Shown here piece by piece: positions 52,256-61,828 of a stretch of 64,000 nt of DNA. Position 1 is the first letter of the stretch; each line of letters opens with the position of its first letter. The translations under genes and the position numbers were made by a program. This stretch comes from Nocardioidaceae bacterium (lineage in GTDB: Bacteria; Actinomycetota; Actinomycetes; Propionibacteriales; Nocardioidaceae), in assembly GCA_030447865.1 (NCBI GenBank), contig JAUJOD010000002.1, positions 124,001 to 188,000 on the forward strand, given 5' to 3'. The notes below the pieces were generated by a model that saw only the letters and a list, made by a program, of their open reading frames with translations, did no database searches and was not told the DNA's origin.

Positions 52256-53011
52256 CTACTGCTCCTGGACCGACACATCCACAATGCTGATCGGCTGCGC
52301 TGGTTGGCCGTCGGGCGCGCCTCCGCGCACCCCCTCCTTGGCGATCGCATCCACGATCTCCATGCCGTCGGTGACCCGCCCGAAGATGGAGTAGCCGCCG
52401 CCTTCTGTCGGCAACGTCGTGTTCTTGTAGACGATGAAGAACTGGCTGCCGTTGCTGTTCGGGTCCTGGGTCCGGGCCATGGCGAGGGTGCCGACGGGGA
52501 AGCGGCCATTGGCCGGAGCGTTCTCGACGCCGAAGCCATAACCAGGTCCTCCGGTGCCGGAGCCGGTCGGGTCTCCACACTGCAGCACGAAAATGCCTGC
52601 GGTGGTGAGGCGGTGACACGGGCTGCCCGCCCAAAAGTCCTCCCGCGCCAAGAACAGGAACGACGCGACGGTCTGCGGCGCCTTGTCGCCGAACAGCTCA
52701 AGGGTGATGTCGCCGCAGTTCGTCTCCAGCGTGGCCGTCCAGACGGCTGCTTCGGCCAGTGCGGGGTCGGGTGCCGCGTTGTACGTCTGCGGCGGTTGCG
52801 ATGCTGCCGGGGGCGGCGCGGTGCAGCTCACCGGACCTACTTGAGTATTGGGGAGATCTGGCTCGTCGCTCTCGCCACCACCGTTGTCGCGCCGCGCCAG
52901 ATACACGATCGCGGCGATGCAGAGCAGCACGATGATCGCGACCAGCAGCGGCGTGCCCGGCGCGGATCGCTCGGTCGGCGAGCGGGGCCCGTCTTGGGGT
53001 GACTGCGACAT
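52256..53011 (-). CDS. Membrane-anchored peptidyl-prolyl cis-trans isomerase (cyclophilin type)
   Basis: A 251-residue protein. One N-terminal transmembrane segment (LLVAIIVLLCIAAIVYLAR, ~residues 22-40), a Pro/Ala linker and an extracytoplasmic cyclophilin domain: VASFLFLAREDFWAGSPCHR, GTGGPGYGFGVENAP, VGTLAMARTQDPNSNGSQFF and IFGRVTDGMEIVDAI. Catalytic Arg/Phe positions are conserved in HRL and SQFF. ATG 53011 gives MSQSPQDGPRSP. It assists folding of exported proteins. The gap to the gamma-glutamyltransferase is 10 nt. Confidence 0.92.
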   Translation of the reverse strand: MSQSPQDGPRSPTERSAPGTPLLVAIIVLLCIAAIVYLARRDNGGGESDEPDLPNTQVGPVSCTAPPPAASQPPQTYNAAPDPALAEAAVWTATLETNCGDITLELFGDKAPQTVASFLFLAREDFWAGSPCHRLTTAGIFVLQCGDPTGSGTGGPGYGFGVENAPANGRFPVGTLAMARTQDPNSNGSQFFIVYKNTTLPTEGGGYSIFGRVTDGMEIVDAIAKEGVRGGAPDGQPAQPISIVDVSVQEQ

Positions 53012-53021
53012 GGCGACAACC

Positions 53022-54443
53022 CTAGGAGATGCGCGCCGGCAACGTCCGGGTGTCACCGCCACGGCGCGGATCGGCACCGGGGCCGCTTCGGTCGACCACC
53101 GCGACGCCGCCGAAGTAGGTGTCGAGAGCCGGCCACTCCACGACCTCGCCACCGGCTCGCAGCGCGGTCAAGACATCGGGTGAAAAGCCTGGCTCGACAT
53201 GCACTCGGTGCGGCACAGGGTTCAGCCGTGGCGCCTCCACCGCCGCTTGGACCGGCATCCTGTGTACGACGAGGTTCACCAGCACCTGCAGCAGCGCCGA
53301 CCTGATCCGGCTGCCGCCGGCTGCACCGGCCACGATCGCCGGCCCGTCGGCGGCCATGGCGATGAGCGGCGACATCATCGAGCTCATCCGGTCGCCCGGC
53401 ACCAGCTCGTGCCGCAGCAGCTCACTCTCCCCCAGCATCGAGTTGAGGTGGATGCCGTAGTCAGACAGCCACACACCGGAGGCAAGCCCGAGGCTGGTCG
53501 TCACCGCGCACGCGTTGCCGGCCGGATCGCACACCGCGACGCTGGTCGTGTCGCCGCGCCGCGGGGGCGCACGCAGCGCCTCGACGATCAGCACCGCCAT
53601 CTCCACCGGGTCGGAGCTGAGCTGGAGACGATCGAGGGTGCTGAGCAGGTCGTCGAGGTCGTCTCCGCGCGCCAGCACCTCCAGGTCGGCGAGCGCAGCC
53701 CGCCGCGGCTTCGTCTCGAGCACCCGGTAGGCCGCAAGATCCGTGGCACTGAGGTCACCCTGCTCACCGACCGCTGCCACCATCGCCTGGGCGACCGGTC
53801 CGGTGTAGAACGCTTCGGGTCCCGCAGCGGATAGCAACTCCAAGGCCCCGTCCAACCCGGGATGGAAGATCCGCGAGCCACCGGGCAGCAGCGTCCCACC
53901 CCTGGCGTAGGCCCGCATCCCGTCGCCGATCAGCATCGCGGGAGCGACGACCGCAAGCACCTTGGCGTGCGGCGGCGCAAGCGCGACACCCTGCCTGGCG
54001 TGCACGATCGCGGGCTCGACCAGGTCGGTCCAGGGCAGCCGACCCCAGCGTTCATGCAACGCGGCGACGCCCGCAGGTACGCCGGGAACGGCAACGGTCG
54101 CCGGCCCCACGGCGTACGGGACCAGCTGTCCGCCGAAGTCGATGGAGATCTGCTGCGCTGTGGCTGACCGCTTGCCACCGAGGCCAGGGATCGCTGCGAA
54201 GAAGTCAAGGCAGGTCGTTGTCTTCGTGGCCGCGTCAAAGTAGGTGGCGAACCCGCCACCGGCGAGACCGGTGAACACCGTCTCGGCCACGCACGCGGTC
54301 AGCACCATTGCCACGGCCGCGTCAGCCGCCGTGCCGCCCTGACGAAGGGTTTCCGCGCCTACCTCGGCCGTCACCGAGTTCCCGGCGGCAATCGACACGG
54401 GCAGGACGGAACGAGCGGCCGGCGGGGTGGATGCGGTCGCCAT
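53022..54443 (-). CDS. Gamma-glutamyltransferase family protein
   Basis: A 473-residue Ntn-hydrolase, shorter than the usual 530-580. The autocatalytic Thr is T299 in RGDTTSVAVCDPAGNACAVT; the downstream LASGVWLSDYGIHLNSMLGE and PGDRMSSMMSPLIA correspond to the substrate-binding small subunit, and GGGFATYFDA is the N-terminal Gly-rich motif. No signal peptide is evident, so unlike most bacterial GGTs it is probably intracellular. It transfers or hydrolyses gamma-glutamyl bonds. Precedes the cyclophilin gene by 10 nt on the same strand. Confidence 0.9.
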   Translation of the reverse strand: MATASTPPAARSVLPVSIAAGNSVTAEVGAETLRQGGTAADAAVAMVLTACVAETVFTGLAGGGFATYFDAATKTTTCLDFFAAIPGLGGKRSATAQQISIDFGGQLVPYAVGPATVAVPGVPAGVAALHERWGRLPWTDLVEPAIVHARQGVALAPPHAKVLAVVAPAMLIGDGMRAYARGGTLLPGGSRIFHPGLDGALELLSAAGPEAFYTGPVAQAMVAAVGEQGDLSATDLAAYRVLETKPRRAALADLEVLARGDDLDDLLSTLDRLQLSSDPVEMAVLIVEALRAPPRRGDTTSVAVCDPAGNACAVTTSLGLASGVWLSDYGIHLNSMLGESELLRHELVPGDRMSSMMSPLIAMAADGPAIVAGAAGGSRIRSALLQVLVNLVVHRMPVQAAVEAPRLNPVPHRVHVEPGFSPDVLTALRAGGEVVEWPALDTYFGGVAVVDRSGPGADPRRGGDTRTLPARIS

Positions 54444-54509
54444 GGCTGCGACCTTACTTGCCCCACTTGCCCCAATCCTGGATGCCGGTCTGCGGTAGCG
54501 TCACAGCAC

Positions 54510-55073
54510 GTGAGCGAGCTTCCTGCCGGCGGAGCGCCGAGGGCGATGACGCGCTGGGGTGACCCGGTGTTGCACCGCTCCTGTCGACGGGTCACCGACT
54601 TCGGTGCCTCACTCACCGCGTTGGTGGCCGACATGGTGGCGACGATGCGCGCGGCTGAGGGGGTCGGGTTGGCTGCCAACCAGGTCGGCGTCGACCTGCA
54701 GGTGTTCGTCTTCGACTGCTCCGACGACGACGGGGTGCAACACAGCGGCGTGGTGTGCAACCCGACACTGGAGGTCCCTGGCGGTCGTGACCGGGTGCTC
54801 GACGAGTCCGACGAGGGCTGCCTGTCGCTGCCAGGTGCCTTCGTGTCGTGCGCCCGCCCCGACGTCGCCGCCGTAACGGGGGTTGGCATCACGGGCCAGC
54901 CGGTCACCTTCTCCGGCAGCGGTCTGGTTGCCCGGTGCCTGCAGCACGAGTTCGACCACCTGCAGGGCGTCGTGTTTGGTGACCGGCTGTCAGCGCGACT
55001 GCGAAAGCGCCTGTACCGGGAGGCGAGCAAGGTCGCCGAGGACTTCCCGCCCGGCTGGCCAGCGACACGGTAG
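54510..55073 (+). CDS. def: Peptide deformylase
   Basis: A 187-residue metallohydrolase with all three signatures: [21 protein letters not shown] and [11 protein letters not shown], which supply the Cys, two His and catalytic Glu. It removes the formyl group from nascent proteins. GTG 54510 is the family-consistent start. It is convergent with the SpoU gene (11 nt apart) and divergent from the gamma-glutamyltransferase gene. Confidence 0.96.
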   Translation: MSELPAGGAPRAMTRWGDPVLHRSCRRVTDFGASLTALVADMVATMRAAEGVGLAANQVGVDLQVFVFDCSDDDGVQHSGVVCNPTLEVPGGRDRVLDESDEGCLSLPGAFVSCARPDVAAVTGVGITGQPVTFSGSGLVARCLQHEFDHLQGVVFGDRLSARLRKRLYREASKVAEDFPPGWPATR

Positions 55074-55084
55074 CCATGGAACCT

Positions 55085-55891
55085 CTACCGGGTGGCGTAG
55101 AAGGCGATGGCGGCCGCTGCTGCGACGTTGAGCGAGTCGACCCCGTTGGCCATCGGGATCGCCGCTCGCAGGTCCGCACTTGCCAACCATCGACCGGACA
55201 ACCCCGCACCCTCGGAGCCGACGACGAGGCACAGCTTCGCTCCGGCGAGGCGGCCAACCAGCTCGTCGAGGGGTACGGCGTCCGGTGCGGGTGTCAGCGC
55301 CACGGTCGTGAACCCGGTGTCCGCGAGGGCCGGGAGGGCGTCGTACCACGTCGGCAGCCGCGTCCACGGCACCTCGAAGACCGCGCCCATCGCCACCTTG
55401 ATCGACCGCCGGTACAGCGGGTCGGCGCACCGCGGCGACAACAGCACCGCGTCGACACCGAGTGCGGCGGCACTGCGGAAGATCGCGCCGACGTTGGTGG
55501 AGTCGACGATGTCTTCGAGTACGACGATGCGACCCGCCCCCGCAATTACCTCCTCGACCCCACGTGGTGGCGGCCTGTGTATGGCGGCCAACGCGCCGCG
55601 GTGCACGTGGAAGCCGGTCACCTGCTGGGCTACCGCCTCGTCGACGACGTAGCACGGCGCCTCCGCCGCCCGCTCGAGCTCGTCGCGCAGACCTGCGAGC
55701 CACCGCCTGGCCATCAGGAACGACCGCACGGAGTAGCCGGCCGCCACTGCCCGACGTACGACCTTCTCGCCCTCTGCGACGAAGAAGCCGTGCTCGGCCT
55801 CGAGCGACGTGCGCAGCTCGACGTCACGCAGCGCCACGTAGTCGGCGAGCCGCTCGTCGTGAGGGTCGTCGACCTCGATCAGGCGCGCCAT
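55085..55891 (-). CDS. TrmH/SpoU-family RNA 2'-O-methyltransferase
   Basis: A 268-residue SPOUT methyltransferase. The N-terminal substrate domain has [20 protein letters not shown]; the catalytic part has [56 protein letters not shown] and [18 protein letters not shown], the three motifs of the knotted SAM site. ATG 55891 is the first start consistent with the family; the frame to 56491 reads antisense to the YbhB gene. It probably modifies rRNA or tRNA. Confidence 0.93.
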   Translation of the reverse strand: MARLIEVDDPHDERLADYVALRDVELRTSLEAEHGFFVAEGEKVVRRAVAAGYSVRSFLMARRWLAGLRDELERAAEAPCYVVDEAVAQQVTGFHVHRGALAAIHRPPPRGVEEVIAGAGRIVVLEDIVDSTNVGAIFRSAAALGVDAVLLSPRCADPLYRRSIKVAMGAVFEVPWTRLPTWYDALPALADTGFTTVALTPAPDAVPLDELVGRLAGAKLCLVVGSEGAGLSGRWLASADLRAAIPMANGVDSLNVAAAAAIAFYATR

Positions 55892-55987
55892 GTCGACAGT
55901 ATGAGCGCCGCGAAGCGGCCTTGCTTCGGCGTTACCCGTCAGGGCCGGACGCTTGACGGTGAGTGGCGCTGCGCCAAGATGGAGCCC

Positions 55988-56515
55988 ATGAGCCTTGACC
56001 GACCAATTGCCGAGGATCCCTACCAGAAACTGCCGGCGGTGCCGACCTTCGACGTGTCGAGCCCCGACGTCAGCGATGGCGCCACCTTGTCCGAGGCGCA
56101 GGTCGCCGACGGTGGAAACACCTCGCCGGCGTTGTCGTGGAGCGGCTTCCCTGATCAGACGAAGGGCTTCGTGGTGACGTGTTTCGACCCAGACGCGCCC
56201 ACGCCATCCGGCTTCTGGCACTGGGTGGTTGTCGACGTCCCCGCCGACGTGACCGAGCTTGCGGCCGGAGCCGGGGAGTCGGACGAGTCGCTGCCGGGCG
56301 GCGCGTTCCACGTCCGCAACGACGGCGGTGCGCCCGCCTACTACGGCGCGGCGCCTCCCGAGGGCGACCACACCCACCGGTACTACTTTGTCGTCCACGC
56401 AGTCGGCGAAGAGAAGCTCGGAGTCGACGCCGACGCCACACCAGCCGTCGTATCGTTCAACCTGGCGTTCAAGACGCTCGCAAGAGCCCAACTGGTCGGC
56501 ACCTACCAGCGTTGA
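55988..56515 (+). CDS. YbhB/YbcL-family Raf kinase inhibitor-like (PEBP) protein
   Basis: A 175-residue phosphatidylethanolamine-binding-protein fold: [40 protein letters not shown] (DPDAP and the His of the ligand pocket) and [20 protein letters not shown] (GxxPP and HRY). ATG 55988; an ATG 9 nt earlier is equally usable. The bacterial family's ligand is unknown. Its stop overlaps the CPT-like gene start by 4 nt. Confidence 0.93.
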   Translation: MSLDRPIAEDPYQKLPAVPTFDVSSPDVSDGATLSEAQVADGGNTSPALSWSGFPDQTKGFVVTCFDPDAPTPSGFWHWVVVDVPADVTELAAGAGESDESLPGGAFHVRNDGGAPAYYGAAPPEGDHTHRYYFVVHAVGEEKLGVDADATPAVVSFNLAFKTLARAQLVGTYQR

Positions 56516-57150
56516 CCGACGTAGGTGAGGAGCTCGCTACGCCGCCTGGGCAGATCGTCATCCTGAACGGGACGCCGCGCGCCGGAAAGACGAGCATCGC
56601 GCATGCTATCCAAGACATGGCTCCGGGGTTGTGGCTGAATCTTGGACTTGAGATGTTCAAGTCCGCGACGCCGCAGCCCTACCAACCCGGAATCGGTCTG
56701 CGACCTGGTGGTGAACGGCCCGACCTGGAACCTTGGGTCGAGACTTTGTACCTCGCGATGTACGACTCGATTGCCGCGCACAGCCGGCGCGGCATCAACG
56801 TGGTCGCCGACACGACTCACCACGATCACTACTCGGCGCCGCGTCGGGTCCTGGGCAAGTGCGCGCGACTCGTGAAGGAACTTCCGGTCCTGGTCGTTGG
56901 CGTGCGCTGCCCGCTCGATGTCATCATGCAACGACGGCTCGCGACCTGGGGACAGGGTTACAACGACGACGGGTCCGTCCCCGAGCCGATCCTTCGCTGG
57001 CAACAGGACGCACATGTGCCCGGCATCTACGACGTGGAGATAGACACCTCGGTGACCACCCCCGAGGCAGCGGCACGCCTGATCCAAGGCCGTCTGGCGG
57101 AGGAGCGACCCGCCCTAGCGATCAAGCAACTTGCCGCGCTGCGTGGCTAG
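56512..57150 (+). CDS. Chloramphenicol phosphotransferase-like P-loop kinase
   Basis: A 212-residue P-loop protein of the CPT family: Walker [16 protein letters not shown] near residue 19, [16 protein letters not shown], a DTTHHDHYS acceptor-site motif near residue 104 and [19 protein letters not shown]. The most plausible start is TTG 56512, inside the YbhB stop (TTGA). Streptomyces CPT phosphorylates chloramphenicol; most relatives have unknown substrates. It is coupled to a YbhB-type gene. Confidence 0.82.
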   Translation: MTDVGEELATPPGQIVILNGTPRAGKTSIAHAIQDMAPGLWLNLGLEMFKSATPQPYQPGIGLRPGGERPDLEPWVETLYLAMYDSIAAHSRRGINVVADTTHHDHYSAPRRVLGKCARLVKELPVLVVGVRCPLDVIMQRRLATWGQGYNDDGSVPEPILRWQQDAHVPGIYDVEIDTSVTTPEAAARLIQGRLAEERPALAIKQLAALRG

Positions 57151-57243
57151 TGAGACCTCCAGGGTTTCACAGTGAGCGACGCCCGGCGTCGAACTGCCGA
57201 ACTGGTTAGCGCGCGTCCCCCTGATCGGGCACACTAGCCTGTT

Positions 57244-58056
57244 GTGCGTTCGACGGTTTCGCTCTGGTTCGCCGTCGCACATCGAAGCTTCCGGCGGTAC
57301 TCGACGTACCGCGCGGCGACGTTCGCCGGCATCTTCACCAACTCTGTGTTCGGGCTCATCATCTCGTTCACCTACATCGCCGTGTGGAAGCAGAACCCGA
57401 CCGCCGGGGGGTACGACGTCGCCGACGCCGTGACCTACGCCTGGCTGGGTCAGGCCATGATCATGACCGTCGCGGTGTGGAGCGGCGGCGCCACCGACGA
57501 CCTCGCCGCCCGCATCAAGACAGGCGACGTCGCGATCGACCTCTACCGCCCCGTCAGCCTGCTCGGTTGGTATCTCGCCAGCGACCTCGGCCGGGCCGGT
57601 TACCACCTGCTGACCCGGGGGCTGGCGCCCATGATCTTCGGGGCACTGGTGTTCGACCTGCACTATCCGGCCAACGCCCTCGTCTGGGTGCACTTCGCGG
57701 TGTCCGTCGTGCTGGCGGTCACCGTCAGCTTTGGGGTTCGGATGCTGGTGTCCGCGAGCGCGTTCTGGCTGCTCGACGACACCGGCGTCAAGCATCTCGC
57801 AGCAGTCTTCGCGATGTTCTTCTCCGGCCTGGCCGTTCCGCTCGTCCTCTTCCCCGGCTGGACCAGCGACGTGGCGCAGGCGCTCCCCTGGGCGTCGTAC
57901 CTGCAGGTGCCGGCCGACATCTGGCTGGGCAAGGACCAAGGGGCCGACGTCCTCGCAGCGGTCGGCTTCCAGGTGCTGTGGACCGTCGTGCTGCTGCTGG
58001 CGTGCCACCTTGTGCTGGCGCGGGCGAACCGCAAGGTCGTGGTGCAGGGTGGTTGA
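57244..58056 (+). CDS. ABC-2 type exporter permease, first subunit (DUF990 family)
   Basis: A 270-residue permease with six hydrophobic segments; conserved pieces include RRYSTYRAATFAGIFTNSVF, GDVAIDLYRPVSLLGWYLAS and VPLVLFPGWTSDVAQALPWA. GTG 57244 opens MRSTVSLWFAVAHRS; it lacks a ribosome site and may be leaderless. It overlaps the second permease by 8 nt. DUF990 permease pairs form an exporter with the downstream ATPase; the cargo is unknown. Confidence 0.9.
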   Translation: MRSTVSLWFAVAHRSFRRYSTYRAATFAGIFTNSVFGLIISFTYIAVWKQNPTAGGYDVADAVTYAWLGQAMIMTVAVWSGGATDDLAARIKTGDVAIDLYRPVSLLGWYLASDLGRAGYHLLTRGLAPMIFGALVFDLHYPANALVWVHFAVSVVLAVTVSFGVRMLVSASAFWLLDDTGVKHLAAVFAMFFSGLAVPLVLFPGWTSDVAQALPWASYLQVPADIWLGKDQGADVLAAVGFQVLWTVVLLLACHLVLARANRKVVVQGG

Positions 58057-58864
58057 CCGGGTCGCCGCCAACGTCTGCGGCTACGCGCTGCTGGCCTGGA
58101 TGTGGATCCGGGTCTCGATGAGCTACCGCACGTCGTTCGCGCTGCTGACTCTCGGCCAGTTCCTCATTACCGGGCTCGACTTCGTCGCGATCCTGGTGAT
58201 GTTCTCCAACGTCGACGCGCTCGGCGGCTTCTCGCTGACCGAGATCGCCTTCCTGTACGGCGGCTCCGCGCTCTGCCTGGGACTGGCCGATCTGCTGCTG
58301 GGCAACATCGAGCGGCTGGGCCAGCGCATCCGGCTCGGCACGGTCGACCAGATGATGGTGCGGCCGCTGTCGTTGTATGTGCAGGTGTGCGCTGACGAGT
58401 TCGCGCTGCGCCGGCTCGGGCGGATCGCCCAGGGCGGACTGGTGTTCGGCTGGTCGATCTACGCCCTCGACCTCGACTGGACCGCGGCTCGGGTCGCGAT
58501 GGTGCCCTACCTGCTGGTGTTCGGCACCGTGATCTTCCTCGCCATCTTCACGATCGGCGCCGCGGTGCAGTTCTGGACGGCAGAGTCGTCCGAGCTCGCC
58601 AACGCGTTCACCTACGGCGGCAGCACGCTCGCCCAGTTCCCCTTGACGATCTACCCCACCGAGGCGATCAAGGCCCTCACCTTCGTCGTTCCGATCGCGT
58701 TCGTGAACTGGTACCCGAGCCTGTTCATCCTCGACAAGCCCGACCCGCTGCACCTGCCCACCGCCACGCAGTTCGCCGCCCCAGTGGCCGCCGCGCTGCT
58801 CAGCTTCGTTGCCGCCGCCGTCTGGCGCACCGGGGTGCGTCGCTACCGGTCGACGGGGAGCTGA
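58049..58864 (+). CDS. ABC-2 type exporter permease, second subunit (DUF990 family)
   Basis: A 271-residue permease: WIRVSMSYRTSFALLTLGQF, ITGLDFVAILVMFSNVDALG, then LGTVDQMMVRPLSLYVQVCA and PTEAIKALTFVVPIAFVNWY, the DUF990 pattern seen also in the first subunit. The GTG 58049 overlaps the upstream stop by 8 nt; the longer frame from 57731 is a wrong frame through the first permease. The two permeases likely heterodimerise with the ATPase. Confidence 0.9.
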   Translation: MVDRVAANVCGYALLAWMWIRVSMSYRTSFALLTLGQFLITGLDFVAILVMFSNVDALGGFSLTEIAFLYGGSALCLGLADLLLGNIERLGQRIRLGTVDQMMVRPLSLYVQVCADEFALRRLGRIAQGGLVFGWSIYALDLDWTAARVAMVPYLLVFGTVIFLAIFTIGAAVQFWTAESSELANAFTYGGSTLAQFPLTIYPTEAIKALTFVVPIAFVNWYPSLFILDKPDPLHLPTATQFAAPVAAALLSFVAAAVWRTGVRRYRSTGS

Positions 58865-58871
58865 CCTCGCG

Positions 58872-59837
58872 ATGTCGGTGATCGAGGTCCGCGACGTCGA
58901 CCGGTCGTTCGTGGTCCGCCACAGGAGCGGTCGGCTCCGGCGTACGTCGACAATCGTGCGGGCGGTTCGTGACCTCAGCTTTAGCGTCGAGGCCGGCGAG
59001 ATGGTCGGCTACATCGGTCCCAACGGGGCCGGCAAGTCCACCACGATCAAGATGCTGACCGGCATCCTGGTGCCGACGGCCGGCTCGTTACGCGTCGCCG
59101 GCCACACGCCGTACGCCGAGCGGGCAGCGCTGGCGCAGCGCATCGGGGTCGTCTTCGGCCAGCGCACGACGCTGTGGTGGGACCTGCCGCTGCGTGACTC
59201 GTACGACCTGCTGCGGCGCATCTACCGCATCCCCGCTGACCGCTACCGCGAGAACCTCGCCACGTTCACCGACCTGCTCGACCTCGGCCCGCTGCTCGAG
59301 ACCCCGGTCCGCCAGCTGTCGCTGGGGCAGCGGATGCGCGGCGACATCGCGGCTGCCCTGCTGCACGACCCCGACGTCGTCTACCTCGACGAGCCAACGA
59401 TCGGACTCGACGTGGTGAGCAAGTCGAACCTGCGCGACTTCCTGCGCGAGACCAACCGCGAGCGCGGCGTCACGGTCCTGCTCACCACCCACGACCTCGT
59501 CGACATCGAGCGGCTGTGCTCGCGGGTCATGGTGATCGACGCCGGGCGGCTGGTGTTCGACGGCAGTCTGGAAGGGCTGCACGGTCTCGGCGAGGCGCGC
59601 CGCACGCTGGTGGTGGACCTGATGGAGCCAGCCCCGCCGCTCGACGTACCCACCGCGCAGACGCTGCGGGTCGACGGGCCGCGACAGTGGCTGGCCTTCC
59701 CGGCCGAGGCGAGTGCCGCACCTCTCCTCGCCGCCATCGCTGCCACGCACGAGGTCGCCGACCTCGCCATCTTGGAGCCCAACATCGAGGACGTGATCAA
59801 GCGCATCTACTCCACCGGACCGGCACCCTCGGACTAG
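58872..59837 (+). CDS. ABC-2 exporter ATP-binding protein
   Basis: A 321-residue ATPase: Walker A GYIGPNGAGKSTTIKMLTGI, signature LSLGQRMRGDIAAALLHDPD, Walker B VVYLDEPTIGLDVVSK and H-loop LLTTHDLVDIERLCS. The sequence and order match the DUF990-associated ATPases. ATG 58872 lies 7 nt after the second permease stop. It powers an exporter of unknown cargo; two permeases plus this ATPase form a complete module. Confidence 0.94.
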   Translation: MSVIEVRDVDRSFVVRHRSGRLRRTSTIVRAVRDLSFSVEAGEMVGYIGPNGAGKSTTIKMLTGILVPTAGSLRVAGHTPYAERAALAQRIGVVFGQRTTLWWDLPLRDSYDLLRRIYRIPADRYRENLATFTDLLDLGPLLETPVRQLSLGQRMRGDIAAALLHDPDVVYLDEPTIGLDVVSKSNLRDFLRETNRERGVTVLLTTHDLVDIERLCSRVMVIDAGRLVFDGSLEGLHGLGEARRTLVVDLMEPAPPLDVPTAQTLRVDGPRQWLAFPAEASAAPLLAAIAATHEVADLAILEPNIEDVIKRIYSTGPAPSD

Positions 59838-59864
59838 CTCCTGCTCGCCAGGCAGACTGTCCGG

Positions 59865-60827
59865 ATGCACGAGACGGACGTCCTGGGACCGCCGTACACC
59901 CGCGAGACGATCGAGCTGCCCGACGACTACGAGGGGCCGGTCATCGCCACGCTGGTACGTCGACCGCCGCCGGCGGGCGCCGATCGTGGCGCGGTGCTGC
60001 ACCTGCACGGGTACTGCGACTACTTCTTCCAGACCACCACAGCGGAGTTCTTCACCGACCTGGGCTACGACTTCTACGCGCTCGACCTGCGCAAGCACGG
60101 CCGCTCCCTCCTCCCCCACCAGACGCCGAACTTCTGCCTCGACCTGGACGAGTACTTCGCCGAGCTCGACGAGGCGGTCGACCGCATCCGCAACCGGGAC
60201 GGTCACCAACGGCTGGTGATCAGCGGCCACTCAACGGGAGGACTGATCGCCTGCCTGTGGGCTGCGGCTCGGTTGGCGGACGGTGAACCTGTCCCCGATG
60301 CGTTCGTGCTCAACAGCCCGTGGCTCGACCTGCAGGGGTCGTTCCTGCTGCGGACCGCCGGTACGGAGGCGATCAACCGGCTCGGACAGCGGCGACCGTA
60401 CGCGGTGGTGCCGCGCACGGTCAGCAGCGTTTACGGCGAGACGCTGCACGCGGACTTCAACGGCGAGTGGGACTTCGACTGGTCCTGGAAACCGCGCGAG
60501 AGTTATCCCATCCGGGCGGGCTGGTTGCGCGCGATGCGCAAGGGCCATCGGACCGTCCACCGCGGCATCGATGTCGGCGTTCCCGTGCTGACGCTGTGCT
60601 CGACGGCGAGCATGTCCGCCCAGGAATGGAGTGAGGAGGCGGCAAGCAAGGACACCGTGCTCGACGTCAAGCAGATCGCCAAGTGGTCACACCAGCTAAG
60701 CCGAGACGTCACGGTCGTTCGGGTCGAGGGGGCCATCCACGACGTGCTCTGCTCGCGCGAAGACGTCCGCAAGACCGCCTTCACGCACATCCGACGCTGG
60801 CTCGAGTACGCCATGCCATCGCCGTAA
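59865..60827 (+). CDS. Alpha/beta hydrolase (serine aminopeptidase S33-type)
   Basis: A 320-residue hydrolase with the nucleophile elbow GHSTGG (Ser123), oxyanion region LHLHGYCDYFF, and the late His in VRVEGAIHDVLCS. The fold and PDAFVLNSPWLDLQGSFLLR stretch resemble lysophospholipase/S33 hydrolases. ATG 59865 is 27 nt after the exporter ATPase on the same strand, so they may be co-transcribed. The substrate is unknown. Confidence 0.9.
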   Translation: MHETDVLGPPYTRETIELPDDYEGPVIATLVRRPPPAGADRGAVLHLHGYCDYFFQTTTAEFFTDLGYDFYALDLRKHGRSLLPHQTPNFCLDLDEYFAELDEAVDRIRNRDGHQRLVISGHSTGGLIACLWAAARLADGEPVPDAFVLNSPWLDLQGSFLLRTAGTEAINRLGQRRPYAVVPRTVSSVYGETLHADFNGEWDFDWSWKPRESYPIRAGWLRAMRKGHRTVHRGIDVGVPVLTLCSTASMSAQEWSEEAASKDTVLDVKQIAKWSHQLSRDVTVVRVEGAIHDVLCSREDVRKTAFTHIRRWLEYAMPSP

Positions 60828-61067
60828 TAATGCGCCCTCCGACTCGCCTGGCGATATGACGGACTGGAAACCCATGGCCCGCGACTCCGCGACACTTCCG
60901 CGCGACCGAGACGAGCTATCTTCGTTGGACAGCCGGGCATTCTCCGACGGTTCAGGCACACTGGCATGACAGCGTGAACGCGCCGTCCACAATCTCCCCC
61001 GGTGCATTCGCCTTTGGGTGGCTTTCCCGGCATCGGAAAACGAAAACCCACGGGTTGGAGCAACGAT
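60828..61067. other. Noncoding spacer between the alpha/beta hydrolase and the secreted-protein gene
   Basis: A 240-bp stretch between two convergent genes. No frame has recognisable protein composition and I see no tRNA, strong hairpin or repeat. It probably contains the hydrolase transcript's end. Confidence 0.4.
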
Positions 61068-61604
61068 TCACCCTCTAAGCCAGCCCACCTCTTCCAGGTC
61101 TCCTGTGAAGGTCACGCTCTCCCAATACTCACGGTTTCCGCTGGAGAAATCAGACGAGCAAATGGTCACGACCACATCGCCGACACGACGCTGGACGAAT
61201 GGCTGGCCTACATTGGGGCCGCACGGCTCCTGCCTCGCGTCGTCAGTGGGCCGCTGAAAGATCCGAAAGGAGCCGCCCAGCACATCACTGTCGTAGTACG
61301 AGACCCATGAACGTCGGGATGGATGGCGCACCGGGTCCGTCACCACGTTGCTGAGGTTAAATCCCAACCCACCATCCATCTCTTCGGCACCCGCGGGGAG
61401 ACGTGCCGGCACCAGGATGGGGAAACGTTTTGCGCCGTGCCAATTGCTGCGCAGTTCCTCACGGGTGAAGGCACTGTACCGGCCTGGGTCCACATCATCA
61501 TTGCCGTACTCGAAGGACACCGAGCCGGCGGACACGCTCAGTGCGATGGCTGCGATGGCTGCGATGGCAAGCCATCGCCTGGCTGACACGACTCGAATCG
61601 TCAT
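61068..61604 (-). CDS. Secreted protein of unknown function
   Basis: A 178-residue product. MTIRVVSARRWLAIAAIAAI begins an N-terminal signal peptide (hydrophobic to ~SVSAGSVS); the DNA encoding it carries a short direct repeat (tgcgatggc units) that produces the AIAAIAAIA run. The mature part has VPARLPAGAEEMDGGLGFNL and DVVVTICSSDFSSGNREYWE, with a likely Cys pair. ATG 61604 is preferred to the longer frame from 61700. I recognise no family. Its start faces the Asp-rich peptide operon, 225 bp away. Confidence 0.65.
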   Translation of the reverse strand: MTIRVVSARRWLAIAAIAAIALSVSAGSVSFEYGNDDVDPGRYSAFTREELRSNWHGAKRFPILVPARLPAGAEEMDGGLGFNLSNVVTDPVRHPSRRSWVSYYDSDVLGGSFRIFQRPTDDARQEPCGPNVGQPFVQRRVGDVVVTICSSDFSSGNREYWESVTFTGDLEEVGWLRG

Positions 61605-61683
61605 GAGCTGAACCCCATTTCCGACAAGAGGACGCATGAGCCGTGGATGATGACGCCGACACGGCGTCCCTTGAGGTTCAACT

Positions 61684-61701
61684 CTTGCATTGAAGTGCAA
61701 G
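61684..61701. promoter_or_regulatory. Perfect 6-bp inverted repeat upstream of the Asp-rich peptide operon
   Basis: CTTGCA-N6-TGCAAG is a perfect dyad lying between the divergent secreted-protein gene and the peptide operon, 128 bp before the peptide ATG. It may be an operator. No clear -35/-10 pair is visible near the operon start. Confidence 0.35.
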
Positions 61702-61828
61702 CCCGCGCTTCGTGCAGGTTGTCCATGCCCTCGTCGACACCGCGGAGCGGCGGCTCAATCGGGTGAGTACGGTGGCAACTGGCATCGCCCGATGACCGCA
61801 CGTTTCACACGACGCGCAAGGAGCAGCC

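Noticed and set aside
55892-56491. N-terminal extension of the SpoU methyltransferase frame
   Set aside because: The extra 200 codons are antisense to the YbhB gene, which has strong family motifs; the methyltransferase starts properly at 55891.
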